Positions 50,474 to 59,834 are shown, counted from the stretch's first letter. The stretch: DNA of 64,000 nucleotides from Sphingobacteriales bacterium (GCA_012270485.1 JAAXIF010000105.1:1-64000); one strand, 5' to 3'. Numbers and translations are program-made. Notes: a model not told the origin generated them from the letters alone.

Positions 50474-51289
50474 ATGTCAGAACCGAATTCAAAAGCAGCC
50501 TTAAAAGAATATATCAAGAGAAAACTTGGAGCTCCAGTTCTAGAAATTAACGTGGACGATGACCAGTTTGACGATAGAATTGACGAGGCACTACAATATT
50601 TCAGAGAATTCCATTACGATGGTTCTATTAAGACATTTTTAAAACACCAAATCACTCAAGACGAGATTGATTCATTCAAAACGAATGAAACTCATAATGC
50701 AGCGACAACTGGAACTCATGCAATCTCAGGACAGACTTATGGTGAGGGTCAAAACTACATTACACTACCCGAACACGTGTTAAGTGTAATCAATATTTTC
50801 CCTTTCAATTCAGGTCAAACTTCAAGTATGTTTGATATCCAGTATCAATTAAGATTGAATGATTTATATGATTTGACTTCAACAAGTGTTCTTTACTATT
50901 CACAAGTTCAATCACACTTGTCACTTTTAAACGATATCCTAGTAGGTCAGATACCTATTAGATACAATATGCACTCTAACAGACTTTACATGGACTACAG
51001 TGCAAGTAAATTAAGTGCTGGTGAGTATATCATTATTGAATGTTATAGAAAATTAGACCCAACAGACATGACTGATATATACAATGATATGTGGTTGAAG
51101 AAGTATTCAACTGCATTAGTGAAGTATCAATGGGGGGAGAACCTCTCTAAATTCCAAGGAGTTGAGTTGCCTGGTGGTATAACACTAGACGGAGCTCAAA
51201 TGAAAACAGAAGCACAAGAAGAGATAACAAGATTAGAAGAAGAATCCCGACTGAATTTCGAAATGCCAGTCATGGATATGATGGGGTAA
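50474..51289 (+). CDS. gp13: gp13 neck protein
   Basis: gp13 forms the neck ring that closes the DNA-filled head with gp14. The protein (271 aa; T4 309) begins SKAALKEYIKRKLGAPVLEINVDDDQFDDRIDEALQYFREFHYDG, the conserved start. It has VLSVINIFPF, a late YNDMWLKKYSTALVKYQWGENLSKFQGVELPGGITLDG landmark, and the acidic C-terminal helix. A late promoter precedes it. The gene order gp13-14-15-16-17 is the T4 order. Confidence 0.92.
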   Translation: MSEPNSKAALKEYIKRKLGAPVLEINVDDDQFDDRIDEALQYFREFHYDGSIKTFLKHQITQDEIDSFKTNETHNAATTGTHAISGQTYGEGQNYITLPEHVLSVINIFPFNSGQTSSMFDIQYQLRLNDLYDLTSTSVLYYSQVQSHLSLLNDILVGQIPIRYNMHSNRLYMDYSASKLSAGEYIIIECYRKLDPTDMTDIYNDMWLKKYSTALVKYQWGENLSKFQGVELPGGITLDGAQMKTEAQEEITRLEEESRLNFEMPVMDMMG

Positions 51290-51293
51290 TTGA

Positions 51294-52151
51294 ATGCCTA
51301 CAAATGTATTTTTTAACCATGCAGTCAACACTGAACAACACCTTTACGAAGATTTAGTTGTTGAGTCGTTAAGATTCTATGGTCATGATGTCTTCTATCT
51401 TCCTAGGGAGATAATCGAAGAAGACTCAATTCTAACTGAAGACGTTCAATCACGTTTCGGTGATGCATATTCTGTAGAAATGTATCTAGAAAATCCAGGC
51501 GGTGGATTCGAAGGTGAGGGTGACCTCATGTCTAAATTCGGTGTTCAAATCAATGAAGAAGCAACCTTTGTGATATCATTGAGAACTTGGGAAAGATTTA
51601 TTTCACTAGATTCAAACCTTGCAACTTCACTTAGACCAAATGAAGGGGATTTAATTTACTTCCCACTTTCAGGTTCTATGTTTGAAATCAGATTCGTAGA
51701 AGACCAAAATCCATTCTTCCAGTTAGGAAAACTATTTGTATTCAAAATGCGTTGCACATTATTTGAATATGGTGGAGAAGACTTTGATACTGGAACAGAT
51801 GCAGACTTGGTTGAACAGGATAGAGCATACACAATTTCTATGACTATGACAGAAGGTGAAGGTGATTCAGGAAGTTATGTTGCAAATGAAAATATCACAT
51901 TGAATAGTGTCGTGGTTGGTGAGGTTGTAAACTACAGAGGTTCAAACAGAGAACTCATTATTAAAGATAACACTACAACACTTGCACAAGGAGATAGACT
52001 TGTCGGTGCAACCTCGGGTGCAACAAGAACGATTGCAAGTATTGTTGACGTAATGACTATGGAAGGAAGTGTTGCACAAAATAAAGACTTCGAAGATAAG
52101 GATAATAATTATCTAGACTTTAGTGAAACGAATCCGTTTGGAGAACCCTAA
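51294..52151 (+). CDS. gp14: gp14 neck protein
   Basis: gp14 joins gp13 to the tail. The sequence FFNHAVNTEQHLYEDLVVESLRFYGHDVFYLPREIIEEDSILTEDVQSRFGDAYSVEMYLENPGGFEG-type start (51294 onward) is highly conserved in T4-like phages. A KFGVQINEEATFVISLRTWERF strand and LYFPLSGSMFEIRFVEDQNPF follow. An insertion at about residues 180-250 (NITLNSVVVGEVVNYRG...GDRLVGATSGATRTI) matches the small beta module seen in other virion proteins. It overlaps gp15 by one base. Confidence 0.92.
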   Translation: MPTNVFFNHAVNTEQHLYEDLVVESLRFYGHDVFYLPREIIEEDSILTEDVQSRFGDAYSVEMYLENPGGGFEGEGDLMSKFGVQINEEATFVISLRTWERFISLDSNLATSLRPNEGDLIYFPLSGSMFEIRFVEDQNPFFQLGKLFVFKMRCTLFEYGGEDFDTGTDADLVEQDRAYTISMTMTEGEGDSGSYVANENITLNSVVVGEVVNYRGSNRELIIKDNTTTLAQGDRLVGATSGATRTIASIVDVMTMEGSVAQNKDFEDKDNNYLDFSETNPFGEP

Positions 52152-53194
52152 TGTTTGGAACTCATTTTTATCACGAAACCATAAAAAGGTCTGTATCGAT
52201 ATTTGGAACACTGTTCAATAATATCTATTGTAAAAAGATTAAAGAAGACGGAACAGTTTTATCACAACAATTAGTTCCTATTTCATACGGCCCTAAACAA
52301 AAGTTCCTTGCAAGACTTACAGAAGATGCAAAAGAAAGAGATTTAAACGTCACCTCAATCAACCTTCCAAGAATGGCATTCGAATTGACGGGGTTTGAGT
52401 ATGATGCAACTAGACAACAGAACAAATTAATACGTCATTCTAAATCAAGTTTAGAAACAGACGGAGTAAAACGTGGGTATCAATATAACCCAGCACCATA
52501 CAATCTAAACTTTACACTAAGTGTTCTTGCAAAGAATATGTCTGATGCATTACAGATTGTAGAACAAATTTTACCATATTTCCAACCCGAATATACAGTC
52601 ACAATGAAAATGATTGACGATATGTCAGACGTTAGGGACGTTCCAATCACATTAAATTCTGTAGGTTTAGAAGATACATACGAAGGAAGTTTTGAAGAAA
52701 GACGTGTAATAGAATATACACTAGAATTTACTATGAAAATTTATTTCTTCGGCCCTGTTTATACTGGAACAGTTATCAAAAACGTTGTCGAAAGAGAATA
52801 TATCAATACTGATATCTCAGGTCAATTCACAACTTCACAAATTAATGAGAGTGGATTGGTCAAAGAAGTTAAACATTATGAACCTGCCTTTGCAGAAACT
52901 AGTTCTACTGCAGTGACTAACACTGCAACAGTTCCTTTTGCAACTGCAATAAATAGTAAAATAAGTGTAGGAGATGAGGTCTTTGGAACGAATTTAACAC
53001 CAAATCCAACAGTTTCCTCTATTGCAAGTAATAGATTATCAATAGATTTAAGTTCTGCAGTGACACTAGGAGAGAACACTAAACTTAAATTTGTAGGTTC
53101 AGTAGAACCAAGTGATACTTTCGTAGTTGCAGAAACAGTGACATTTTATGACGATGGTTCTAAAGAATCATTCAGTGAAACCGATGACAGTTAA
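52151..53194 (+). CDS. gp15: gp15 tail terminator/sheath stabiliser
   Basis: gp15 caps the tail and stabilises the sheath under the neck. This 347-residue protein has the family entry FGTHFYHETIKRSVSIFGTLFNNIY, then ARLTEDAKERDLNVTSINLPRMAFELTGFEYDATRQ and ILPYFQPEYTVTMKMIDDM. The C-terminal third (about 215-340) is a Thr/Val-rich extension with VGDEVFGTNLTPNPTV, not present in T4 (272 aa). It is coupled to gp14 by TAATG. Confidence 0.9.
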   Translation: MFGTHFYHETIKRSVSIFGTLFNNIYCKKIKEDGTVLSQQLVPISYGPKQKFLARLTEDAKERDLNVTSINLPRMAFELTGFEYDATRQQNKLIRHSKSSLETDGVKRGYQYNPAPYNLNFTLSVLAKNMSDALQIVEQILPYFQPEYTVTMKMIDDMSDVRDVPITLNSVGLEDTYEGSFEERRVIEYTLEFTMKIYFFGPVYTGTVIKNVVEREYINTDISGQFTTSQINESGLVKEVKHYEPAFAETSSTAVTNTATVPFATAINSKISVGDEVFGTNLTPNPTVSSIASNRLSIDLSSAVTLGENTKLKFVGSVEPSDTFVVAETVTFYDDGSKESFSETDDS

Positions 53195-53196
53195 TT

Positions 53197-53604
53197 ATGA
53201 CAAAAGAAACAGTAGATGAAAAGTTAGATTCTTTATTAGATATCAACACTGAAATCAAGAAAGAAACCAAGGTAGTCAAAGTCCCGTCAAGGATAGAGAA
53301 TATCGATACAGACTACAAATATGCAAGAGAGAACCTCTATAACCTCGTAGAACGTGGTCAAGATGCAATCGAAGGTATATTAGAACTTTCCAAAGAAACC
53401 GAACACCCACGTGCATATGAAGTCGCAGGACAACTTATTAAGACTGTAGCCGATACTGCAGAAAAACTCATAGACGTTCAAAAGAAATTAAAAGATTTAG
53501 AAAAAGAAGATAGTAGTATTAAAACACAACATAATCATTTATATGTTGGGTCAACTTCTGAGTTGCAGAAGTTTTTGAAGAAAGAAAAGAATAAAGATGA
53601 CTGA
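53197..53604 (+). CDS. gp16: gp16 small terminase subunit
   Basis: gp16 forms a ring that regulates the packaging motor gp17. The 135-residue protein has a disordered acidic/basic N terminus, a central helical hairpin (ENIDTDYKYARENLYNLVERGQDAIEGILELSKETEHPRAYEVAGQLIKTVADTAEKLIDVQKKLKDLE) spanning most of the protein, and a basic tail. It overlaps gp17 by eight bases. The length is near the T4 value (164). Identification is supported by the gp17 neighbour and coiled-coil pattern. Confidence 0.85.
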   Translation: MTKETVDEKLDSLLDINTEIKKETKVVKVPSRIENIDTDYKYARENLYNLVERGQDAIEGILELSKETEHPRAYEVAGQLIKTVADTAEKLIDVQKKLKDLEKEDSSIKTQHNHLYVGSTSELQKFLKKEKNKDD

Positions 53605-55198
53605 TTCGAAGAATGACGGATATCTTGGTAATACTTTAATCAAGAGAGCTGGGGTAGAAACAAAATATACCGATAAAGAACTTGCAGAATACTTGAAGTG
53701 TTCTGAAAATCCTACACACTTCATTGAAAATTATACACAAATCATATCACTAGACGAGGGTATGGTTCCCTTTACTCTTCGTGGATATCAAGAAAATCTA
53801 ATCAATCACTATGACGAGAACCGATTTAGTGTTGTTCTTGCAAGTAGACAGAGTGGTAAATCAATCACTTCTTGTGCATATCTATTGTGGTTTCTATTAT
53901 TTAAACCCGAAGTCACTGTAGCAGTTCTTGCTAACAAAGGTGCAATTGCAAGAGAAATGATTGCACGTATCGTGACCATGTTAGAGTCTGTTCCATTCTT
54001 TCTACAGCCTGGTGTTAAGATTCTAAACAAAGGGTCAATAGAATTTAGTAATGATAGTAAAGTTGTCGCAGCTGCAACTTCTTCAAGTTCGATTCGTGGT
54101 ATGTCAATCAACTTATTGTATCTTGACGAGTTTGCGTTTGTGGACGATGCAGAAACGTTCTATACTGCAACATATCCCGTGGTGACCTCAGGTAAAGACT
54201 CAAAGGTTATTATTACCTCTACTGCAAATGGTGTGGGTAATATGTTCCATAAGATATATGAGTCTGCAGTTCATGAACAATCAGAATACAAATCATTTCT
54301 TATTAACTGGTTTGACGTGCCTGGCAGAGATGAAGAATGGAAGAAAGAAACCATTGCAAACACTTCAGAAGCACAATTTGAACAAGAGTATGGTAATTCA
54401 TTCTTAGGAACTGGTAATACACTTGTCAACAGTAATACACTACTTGGTATGAGAGCAGTAGACCCCGATTGGAATAAAGACAATCTGTTTCTATATGAGA
54501 AACCAAAAGAAGGACATAGATACGTTTGCACTGTAGACGTATCAAAGGGAAGGGGTATGGACTACTCTACATTCACGATTATAGACGTGACAACAAGTCC
54601 ATTTAAACAAGTATGCACATATAGAGACAATATGATAAGTCCTCTCCTCTTTCCCGATATTATAAATAAATACGTAAGACATTACAATGAACCAGTCGTA
54701 ATTATAGAAAATAATGCAGAAGGTGGAACAGTTGCAAATCAGTTGCACTACGATATCGAATATCCGAATGTTTTTGTCCAAGGACAGTTAAAAGCGGAGG
54801 ACATAGGAGTGACTATGTCCCGTAAGATTAAACGTATCGGTTGTTCTACACTGAAAGAATTATTAGAAGAAAATAGACTTCTTCTGAATGACCGACATAC
54901 TATTACAGAATTAATGACTTTTGTGCATAAAGGTAATAGTTGGGAAGCAGATAGAGGATATAATGACGATATGGTCATGAATTTAGTGTTATTCAGTTGG
55001 TTTGTGACAACTGAATATTTTGTTCACTTAACGGATACAGCAGTCAAAGACTTGTTATATTCAGAACAACAGAAACTAATCGAAGACGACTTACTACCGC
55101 CAGGGGTTTTTGACGGAGGAAATCAACAAGAATCCTTTGTAGATAGTGAGGGGGATAGATGGTATCACAAATCAATGGACGTTCCATTGAAATTATAG
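53597..55198 (+). CDS. gp17: gp17 large terminase (packaging ATPase and nuclease)
   Basis: gp17 pumps DNA into the prohead and cuts it. This 533-residue protein has Walker A ASRQSGKS (residues 82-89), Walker B LLYLDEFAFV, a VIITSTANGVGN coupling motif, and an RNase H-like nuclease domain with CTVDVSKGRGMDYSTF, VIIENNAEGGTVAN and a final GYNDDMVMNL Asp. All catalytic landmarks are intact and there is no intein or intron. It is shorter than T4 gp17 (610). A TATAAATA match inside it (54661-54668) is part of the coding sequence. Confidence 0.95.
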   Translation: MTDSKNDGYLGNTLIKRAGVETKYTDKELAEYLKCSENPTHFIENYTQIISLDEGMVPFTLRGYQENLINHYDENRFSVVLASRQSGKSITSCAYLLWFLLFKPEVTVAVLANKGAIAREMIARIVTMLESVPFFLQPGVKILNKGSIEFSNDSKVVAAATSSSSIRGMSINLLYLDEFAFVDDAETFYTATYPVVTSGKDSKVIITSTANGVGNMFHKIYESAVHEQSEYKSFLINWFDVPGRDEEWKKETIANTSEAQFEQEYGNSFLGTGNTLVNSNTLLGMRAVDPDWNKDNLFLYEKPKEGHRYVCTVDVSKGRGMDYSTFTIIDVTTSPFKQVCTYRDNMISPLLFPDIINKYVRHYNEPVVIIENNAEGGTVANQLHYDIEYPNVFVQGQLKAEDIGVTMSRKIKRIGCSTLKELLEENRLLLNDRHTITELMTFVHKGNSWEADRGYNDDMVMNLVLFSWFVTTEYFVHLTDTAVKDLLYSEQQKLIEDDLLPPGVFDGGNQQESFVDSEGDRWYHKSMDVPLKL

Positions 55199-55218
55199 TT
55201 TGTTGAGTTTTATAAAGT

Positions 55219-55226
55219 TATAAATA
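55219..55226 (+). promoter_or_regulatory. Late promoter box before gp18
   Basis: A perfect TATAAATA, 38 bases before the sheath ATG, followed by an ACAGGAG ribosome site. Confidence 0.65.
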
Positions 55227-55264
55227 AAACAGTAAACAACTTTTAATACAACAGGAGTAAAAGT

Positions 55265-57253
55265 ATGGCATTTCAAGTATCACCAGGCGTTCAGGTAAAA
55301 GAGATAGACCTGACAAATGTTGTTCCAGCCGTTTCATCTACTACAGGTGCATTTGCTGGACAATTCCAATGGGGCCCTGTTGATGAAGTTATAACAGTTT
55401 CAGATGCAAAGGGTTTAGTCGATAATTTCTATCAACCAGCTAATACTGACGCTGGAGCAGAAGACTTCTATTCAGCAGAAGCATTCCTTAAATATGGTTC
55501 TTCACTAAGAGTCGTAAGAATTAACTCAACTGGGTTAAACAATGCAAACGCATCAAGTGGAACTGCATTACTAAAGAATAATGACGAGTATGTATCTACT
55601 TACCAAGATGGTTCACAGAACGGAACAGTTGGTAATTGGATTGCAAAACACGCAGGTTCATTAGGTAATTCACTAAAAGTTTCAGTTTGTGCGTCATCAG
55701 ATGCATATTTCAACGATGCAGTGACTACACTTTCAGGACAAGAATCAGTTGGACAAACAACTATCTCAGTAAATGATTCTTCAGGTATGTTTGTAAGAGA
55801 TATCGTTAAATTCGCAGGTCACAATACAGAATATAGAGTGACTTCAATTCCCGATGGAACTTCAATCGTAGTCGAAGCAATCGGACAACCTGCTGGAACA
55901 GGTCTAACTGCAACTGTAGCTTCAGGTGCAAACGTAGATAGATATTGGGAGTTTTATAACTCTTTCGATAAAGCACCTGCTAAGTCAGGAACAGCAACAT
56001 CTGCTGGAGGTTCAGACGATGAACTTCATATCGTAATATCAGACGAAGACGGACTGTTCTCAGGAGTTCAGAACACAATTTTAGAAACTTATGGTTTCGT
56101 ATCTCTTGCGACAGATAGTAAAGATAGTCAAGGACAATCTAACTACTACAAAAACGTAATTGCAAGAGAATCAGAGTATGTTTACTGGTCAGGTCACTCA
56201 ACCGACTTATTGACTAGTGCAAACGAAGAAAGAACACATTTAACATCTGCAACAACAGCTTTCGGAAGACCTTCTGCAGTAATCAACGTATCACTAGGTG
56301 GTGGTGTTGACGGAAGAGTCCCAACTGCTGGAGAGAAACATGGTGCATATACAGACCATTTCGGTGATGCAGAAACAATAGACGTTTCATTCTTAATCGT
56401 AGGTTCTACAAGAACAGATGATGGTTCAGGAAATTCACAAGATATTCTTGCAGACCATAATACTATCGTAAATAATATCATTCAAATCGCAGAAAACAGA
56501 AAAGATTGTATGGTTATTGCTTCACCAAGACGTGCAAGTGTCGTAGGTGTTTCAAGTGAATCAACACAATCTTCAAATGTTATTGCTGATTTTGCTTCAG
56601 TCACTTCTTCCTCATATGCAGTGTTAGACAGTGGTTGGGTATATTCATACGATAGATACAACGACAAATACTGTTATGTTCCTGCTAACGGACATACATC
56701 AGGGATAATGGCAAGGTCAGACTTATTAAGAGACCCATGGTTCTCACCTGCTGGTTTCTCAAGAGGTCAATACTTAGGTATTACTAAACTTGCATTTAAT
56801 CCTTCACAATCATCAAGAGATGACTTATATCGTGCAAGAATTAACCCAGTATGCACATTCGCAGGTCAAGGAACAGTATTATTCGGTGATAAAACAGCTT
56901 TATCATCACCTTCAGCATTCGATAGAATCAATGTCAGAAGGTTATTCATTGTTCTTGAAAAAGCAATCGCAACAGCTGCTAAATCACAACTCTTTGAATT
57001 CAACGATGCATTCACAAGAGCACAATTTAGAGCTGCAGTAGAACCTTTCTTAAGAGATGTTAAGAATAGACGTGGATTAGTAGATTTCTCAGTATTATGT
57101 GATGAAACAAACAACACTGATACTGTAATAGATAGAAACGAATTTGTTTGTTCTATCTTTGTGAAACCTGCTAGAAGTATTAACTTTATAACTCTCAACT
57201 TTGTCGCAGCCAGAAGTGGTGTAGACTTTGAAGAGATTTACAGTGCAGTTTAA
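55265..57253 (+). CDS. gp18: gp18 tail sheath protein
   Basis: gp18 forms the contractile sheath. The protein (662 aa; T4 659) starts FQVSPGVQVKEIDLTNVVPAVSSTTGAFAGQFQWGP, the family signature. It ends with the conserved core strands LFEFNDAFTRAQFRAAVEPFLRDVKNRRGLVDFSVLCDE and RSINFITLNFVAARSGVDFEE. A variable region around residues 150-330 projects outward in T4. ACAGGAG precedes the ATG and a late promoter is upstream. It is transcribed with gp19. Confidence 0.95.
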   Translation: MAFQVSPGVQVKEIDLTNVVPAVSSTTGAFAGQFQWGPVDEVITVSDAKGLVDNFYQPANTDAGAEDFYSAEAFLKYGSSLRVVRINSTGLNNANASSGTALLKNNDEYVSTYQDGSQNGTVGNWIAKHAGSLGNSLKVSVCASSDAYFNDAVTTLSGQESVGQTTISVNDSSGMFVRDIVKFAGHNTEYRVTSIPDGTSIVVEAIGQPAGTGLTATVASGANVDRYWEFYNSFDKAPAKSGTATSAGGSDDELHIVISDEDGLFSGVQNTILETYGFVSLATDSKDSQGQSNYYKNVIARESEYVYWSGHSTDLLTSANEERTHLTSATTAFGRPSAVINVSLGGGVDGRVPTAGEKHGAYTDHFGDAETIDVSFLIVGSTRTDDGSGNSQDILADHNTIVNNIIQIAENRKDCMVIASPRRASVVGVSSESTQSSNVIADFASVTSSSYAVLDSGWVYSYDRYNDKYCYVPANGHTSGIMARSDLLRDPWFSPAGFSRGQYLGITKLAFNPSQSSRDDLYRARINPVCTFAGQGTVLFGDKTALSSPSAFDRINVRRLFIVLEKAIATAAKSQLFEFNDAFTRAQFRAAVEPFLRDVKNRRGLVDFSVLCDETNNTDTVIDRNEFVCSIFVKPARSINFITLNFVAARSGVDFEEIYSAV

Positions 57254-57263
57254 GGAGAACTAA

Positions 57264-57761
57264 ATGGCAAGTATAGACCAATTTAAAGCACAACTTATAG
57301 GTGGAGGCCCAAGAGCCAACAGATTTAAAGTTTTCATTCCAAGAGCTGGAAACAAAATTGAATTCTTGTGCAAAGCTGCTAATATCCCAGCAGGAACTTT
57401 AGGAGAAGTTATTGTTCCTTTCAGAGGACATAACCTTAAACTTGCTGGAGAAAGAACATTCGAAGATTGGCAGATTACAGTAATCAACGATGTTGAGTTT
57501 TCAGTTAGAAGTGGTCTAGAAGCATGGCAAGAAGAAATTCAAGCATTAGATAGTGGTGAAGGTTCAACCTCTACAGACTATCTTATTTCTAGAGCGTTCG
57601 TAGAACAACTTAACAAAGATGACTCCGTCCTTGCGAGATACGAGTTTTTCAACATGTTCCCTAAAGCAATAGGTGCAATCGAATTATCATACGATACAGT
57701 TGATGCACTAGAGGAATTTACAGTTGACTTTACTTTTTCTCACTGGGAAAGAGTCCTTTAA
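57264..57761 (+). CDS. gp19: gp19 tail tube protein
   Basis: gp19 stacks in hexamers to make the tail tube. This 165-residue protein (T4 163) has the tube fold: RANRFKVFIPRAGNKIEFLCKAANIPAGTLGEVIVPFRGHNLKLAGERTFEDWQITVINDVEFSVRSGLEAWQ (57300-57530), and a late VDALEEFTVDFTFSHWERVL strand. It follows gp18 by 10 bases with an AAGGAGA site. Related folds are gp48, gp54 and the partial gene at 63764. Confidence 0.95.
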   Translation: MASIDQFKAQLIGGGPRANRFKVFIPRAGNKIEFLCKAANIPAGTLGEVIVPFRGHNLKLAGERTFEDWQITVINDVEFSVRSGLEAWQEEIQALDSGEGSTSTDYLISRAFVEQLNKDDSVLARYEFFNMFPKAIGAIELSYDTVDALEEFTVDFTFSHWERVL

Positions 57762-57791
57762 ATCAAAGTGACATACCCCCTAAAAAGGGAG

Positions 57792-57799
57792 TATAAATA
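57792..57799 (+). promoter_or_regulatory. Late promoter exactly five bases before the gp20 ATG
   Basis: A perfect TATAAATA, five bases before ATG 57805, so the transcript would begin at the start codon. The nearest GGGAG is 16 bases upstream of the ATG and would not be in such a message. Confidence 0.65.
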
Positions 57800-57804
57800 A
57801 TAGT

Positions 57805-59340
57805 ATGGAATTATTTGGGTTTGAAATATCCCGTAAAAGGGAAGAATTAAGAGCAACAGAGGACAAGAACCAAAAGTCCTTTGTGCCACCCGTTGATGAT
57901 GACGGAACCCCCGTCATTGAACAACAAAGTGGTTTCATATCAGGTGCAGCCTATGGGTCGTATGTCGATATGGAAGGTGGTATCAAGAATGAGGCAGAAC
58001 TCATTCGAAGATACCGCGAAACCTCTTTGGTTCCCGAGTGTGATTCGGCAATCGAAGATATAGTTAATGAGTGTATCACTTCTGACACTTCAGATAAGAT
58101 AGTATCACTCGACCTCAGAGATGTAAAGCTCTCTGACAGTATCAAAACTAAGATACAAGAAGAGTTTAATCACATCTTATCTATAATGAAGTTCAATCAG
58201 AACTCTCATGAATTATTCAGAAAGTGGTATGTTGACGGAAGAATTTACTTCCATAAGGTCGTTGATTCGTCACGACCAAAATTAGGTATTGTAGACCTAA
58301 GAAATGTTGACCCGATTAAGATTAAGAAGGTCAGAAACATAGAAAAACAGAAAGACCCTAAGACAAAGGTCGACAGAATTAAGAAAATTGAAGAGTTTTA
58401 TCTTTTCAATGATAAAGGTTTTGATAAGTCCACTGCAACAGAGGGGACTACAGTCAAAATTGCACCTGAAGCTGTGACATACACAACTTCGGGTTTATTG
58501 GATTACACAAAAAATGTTGTAATCGGATATCTGCATAAAGCATTGAAGACTGCAAATCAGTTATCAATGATGGAAGATGCACTTGTTATCTATAGGATTT
58601 CAAGAGCACCCGAAAGAAGGATTTTCTACATTGACGTAGGAAACCTTCCAAAAGCAAAGGCAGAACAGTATCTTGCAGACGTTATGAACCGATACAAGAA
58701 CAAGTTAGTCTACAATGCAGATACAGGTGAAATCAAAGATGATAGAAAACATATGAGTATGTTAGAAGATTTTTGGTTGCCTAGAAGAGAAGGTGGTAGA
58801 GGAACAGAGATTACTACCCTGCCTGGTGGACAAAACCTTGCAGATATAGACGATATAGAATACTTTAAGAAGAAACTATATCAGTCATTAAATGTTCCTG
58901 CGTCTAGAATGGAAGCCGACAATGGATTTAACATGGGTCGTGCTTCAGAGATTTCTAGAGATGAACTTAAGTTTAATAAGTTCACAAACAGACTTCAGAA
59001 GAAGTTTGCAAGAGTTTTTACAGATATTCTTAAGACTCAATTAGTTCTTAAGGAAATCGTAAGTGGTGAAGAGTTTGATAAAGTCAAAGACTTCATTCAA
59101 TATGATTATGCAACGGACAACCACTTTACAGAGTTGAAAGATGCAGAAATCATGAGGGAGAGATTAGATACTCTCTCAAATATTTCTGATTATGTCGGAC
59201 AATATTACTCAAAAGAATGGGTAAGAAAATATATTTTACGACAATCAGAAGAAGACATTAAATTAATTGATAAACAGATTACCGATGAAGGTGGGTCTGA
59301 ATCAGATGAAGGAAGTGAAGATGACTTCGGAGGATTTTAA
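57805..59340 (+). CDS. gp20: gp20 portal protein
   Basis: gp20 is the dodecameric portal that starts head assembly and passes DNA. This 511-residue protein (T4 524) has the conserved AELIRRYRETSLVPECDSAIEDIVNECI entry, FNQNSHELFRKWYVDGRIYFHKV, EDALVIYRISRAPERRIFYIDVGNLPKAKAEQYLADVMNRYKNKLVYNADTG and WLPRREGGRGTEITTLPGGQNL (the widely used marker region). The C terminus is acidic. Its promoter predicts a leaderless mRNA. Confidence 0.95.
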   Translation: MELFGFEISRKREELRATEDKNQKSFVPPVDDDGTPVIEQQSGFISGAAYGSYVDMEGGIKNEAELIRRYRETSLVPECDSAIEDIVNECITSDTSDKIVSLDLRDVKLSDSIKTKIQEEFNHILSIMKFNQNSHELFRKWYVDGRIYFHKVVDSSRPKLGIVDLRNVDPIKIKKVRNIEKQKDPKTKVDRIKKIEEFYLFNDKGFDKSTATEGTTVKIAPEAVTYTTSGLLDYTKNVVIGYLHKALKTANQLSMMEDALVIYRISRAPERRIFYIDVGNLPKAKAEQYLADVMNRYKNKLVYNADTGEIKDDRKHMSMLEDFWLPRREGGRGTEITTLPGGQNLADIDDIEYFKKKLYQSLNVPASRMEADNGFNMGRASEISRDELKFNKFTNRLQKKFARVFTDILKTQLVLKEIVSGEEFDKVKDFIQYDYATDNHFTELKDAEIMRERLDTLSNISDYVGQYYSKEWVRKYILRQSEEDIKLIDKQITDEGGSESDEGSEDDFGGF

Positions 59341-59343
59341 TAA

Positions 59344-59529
59344 ATGAGTAGTGAAATAGCAAAAGAAATAGTAAACTCAATCGAAGCAGGTAAGTTAGAT
59401 ACTGCAAAAGACCAAGTCTTTGACGGAATCAAACAGAAAGCTGCAGAAACAATCGATATGAAAAGAGTTGAAATGCAAGTAGATTGGATGAATAAAACTC
59501 AAGAAGAACCAACAGGTGAAGCTGAGTAA
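59344..59529 (+). CDS. gp67: gp67-like prohead core protein, 61 aa
   Basis: gp67 is a small internal scaffold protein in T4, later cut to peptides. This 61-residue product has EIAKEIVNSIEAGKLDTAKDQVFDGIKQKAAETIDMKRVEMQVDWM, which has the helix pattern of the N-terminal half of T4 gp67, and a short acidic end. T4's long Glu/Asp tail is missing. It lies between gp20 and the gp68-like gene, as expected, and overlaps that gene by one base. The name is by position and pattern. Confidence 0.7.
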   Translation: MSSEIAKEIVNSIEAGKLDTAKDQVFDGIKQKAAETIDMKRVEMQVDWMNKTQEEPTGEAE

Positions 59530-59834
59530 TGAAATCCTTTGCAGACATTCAGGTCGAATTACGTGAGGCAAAATTTAAGTTGCCACGTGGTCATAAAGAC
59601 CTGAAAACTGATGTTGTAAAGATTGGTGGTAAGAAGATTAGTATCTCTTACACCGAATACAGAGGTAAAGTTCATGTATACGTAGATGGACAAGACTTCG
59701 GAGGTGCAACATACAAAAATTTAAAATCTGCAGAGAAAGAAATGAAAGGTATGAAAGATGTCATCAAACAAATGTCAGAAGAAGAGAATATAGACATAGA
59801 GGAAATTTTCAATGAAATTAATATCAGAGTTTAA
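59529..59834 (+). CDS. gp68: gp68-like prohead core protein, 101 aa
   Basis: This gene sits between gp67 and the protease gp21, the T4 place of gp68. It begins with a helix (MKSFADIQVELREAK), then KLPRGHKDLKTDVVKIGGKKISISYTEYRGKVHVYVDGQDFG, a basic beta stretch. An acidic helical tail follows (EEENIDIEEIFNEINI). It overlaps the protease by 23 bases. T4 gp68 is a core protein cut by gp21. Similarity to T4 is weak (101 against 141 aa), so the name depends on synteny. Confidence 0.65.
   Translation: MKSFADIQVELREAKFKLPRGHKDLKTDVVKIGGKKISISYTEYRGKVHVYVDGQDFGGATYKNLKSAEKEMKGMKDVIKQMSEEENIDIEEIFNEINIRV

Noticed and set aside
54661..54668. A perfect TATAAATA late-promoter box inside gp17
   Set aside because: It encodes part of IINKY in the terminase and no gene start follows nearby; chance matches are expected in AT-rich coding sequence.
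57762..57791. CCC...GGG pairing before gp20 as a terminator of gp18-gp19
   Set aside because: The stem is only about three to six interrupted pairs and has no T-run after it.
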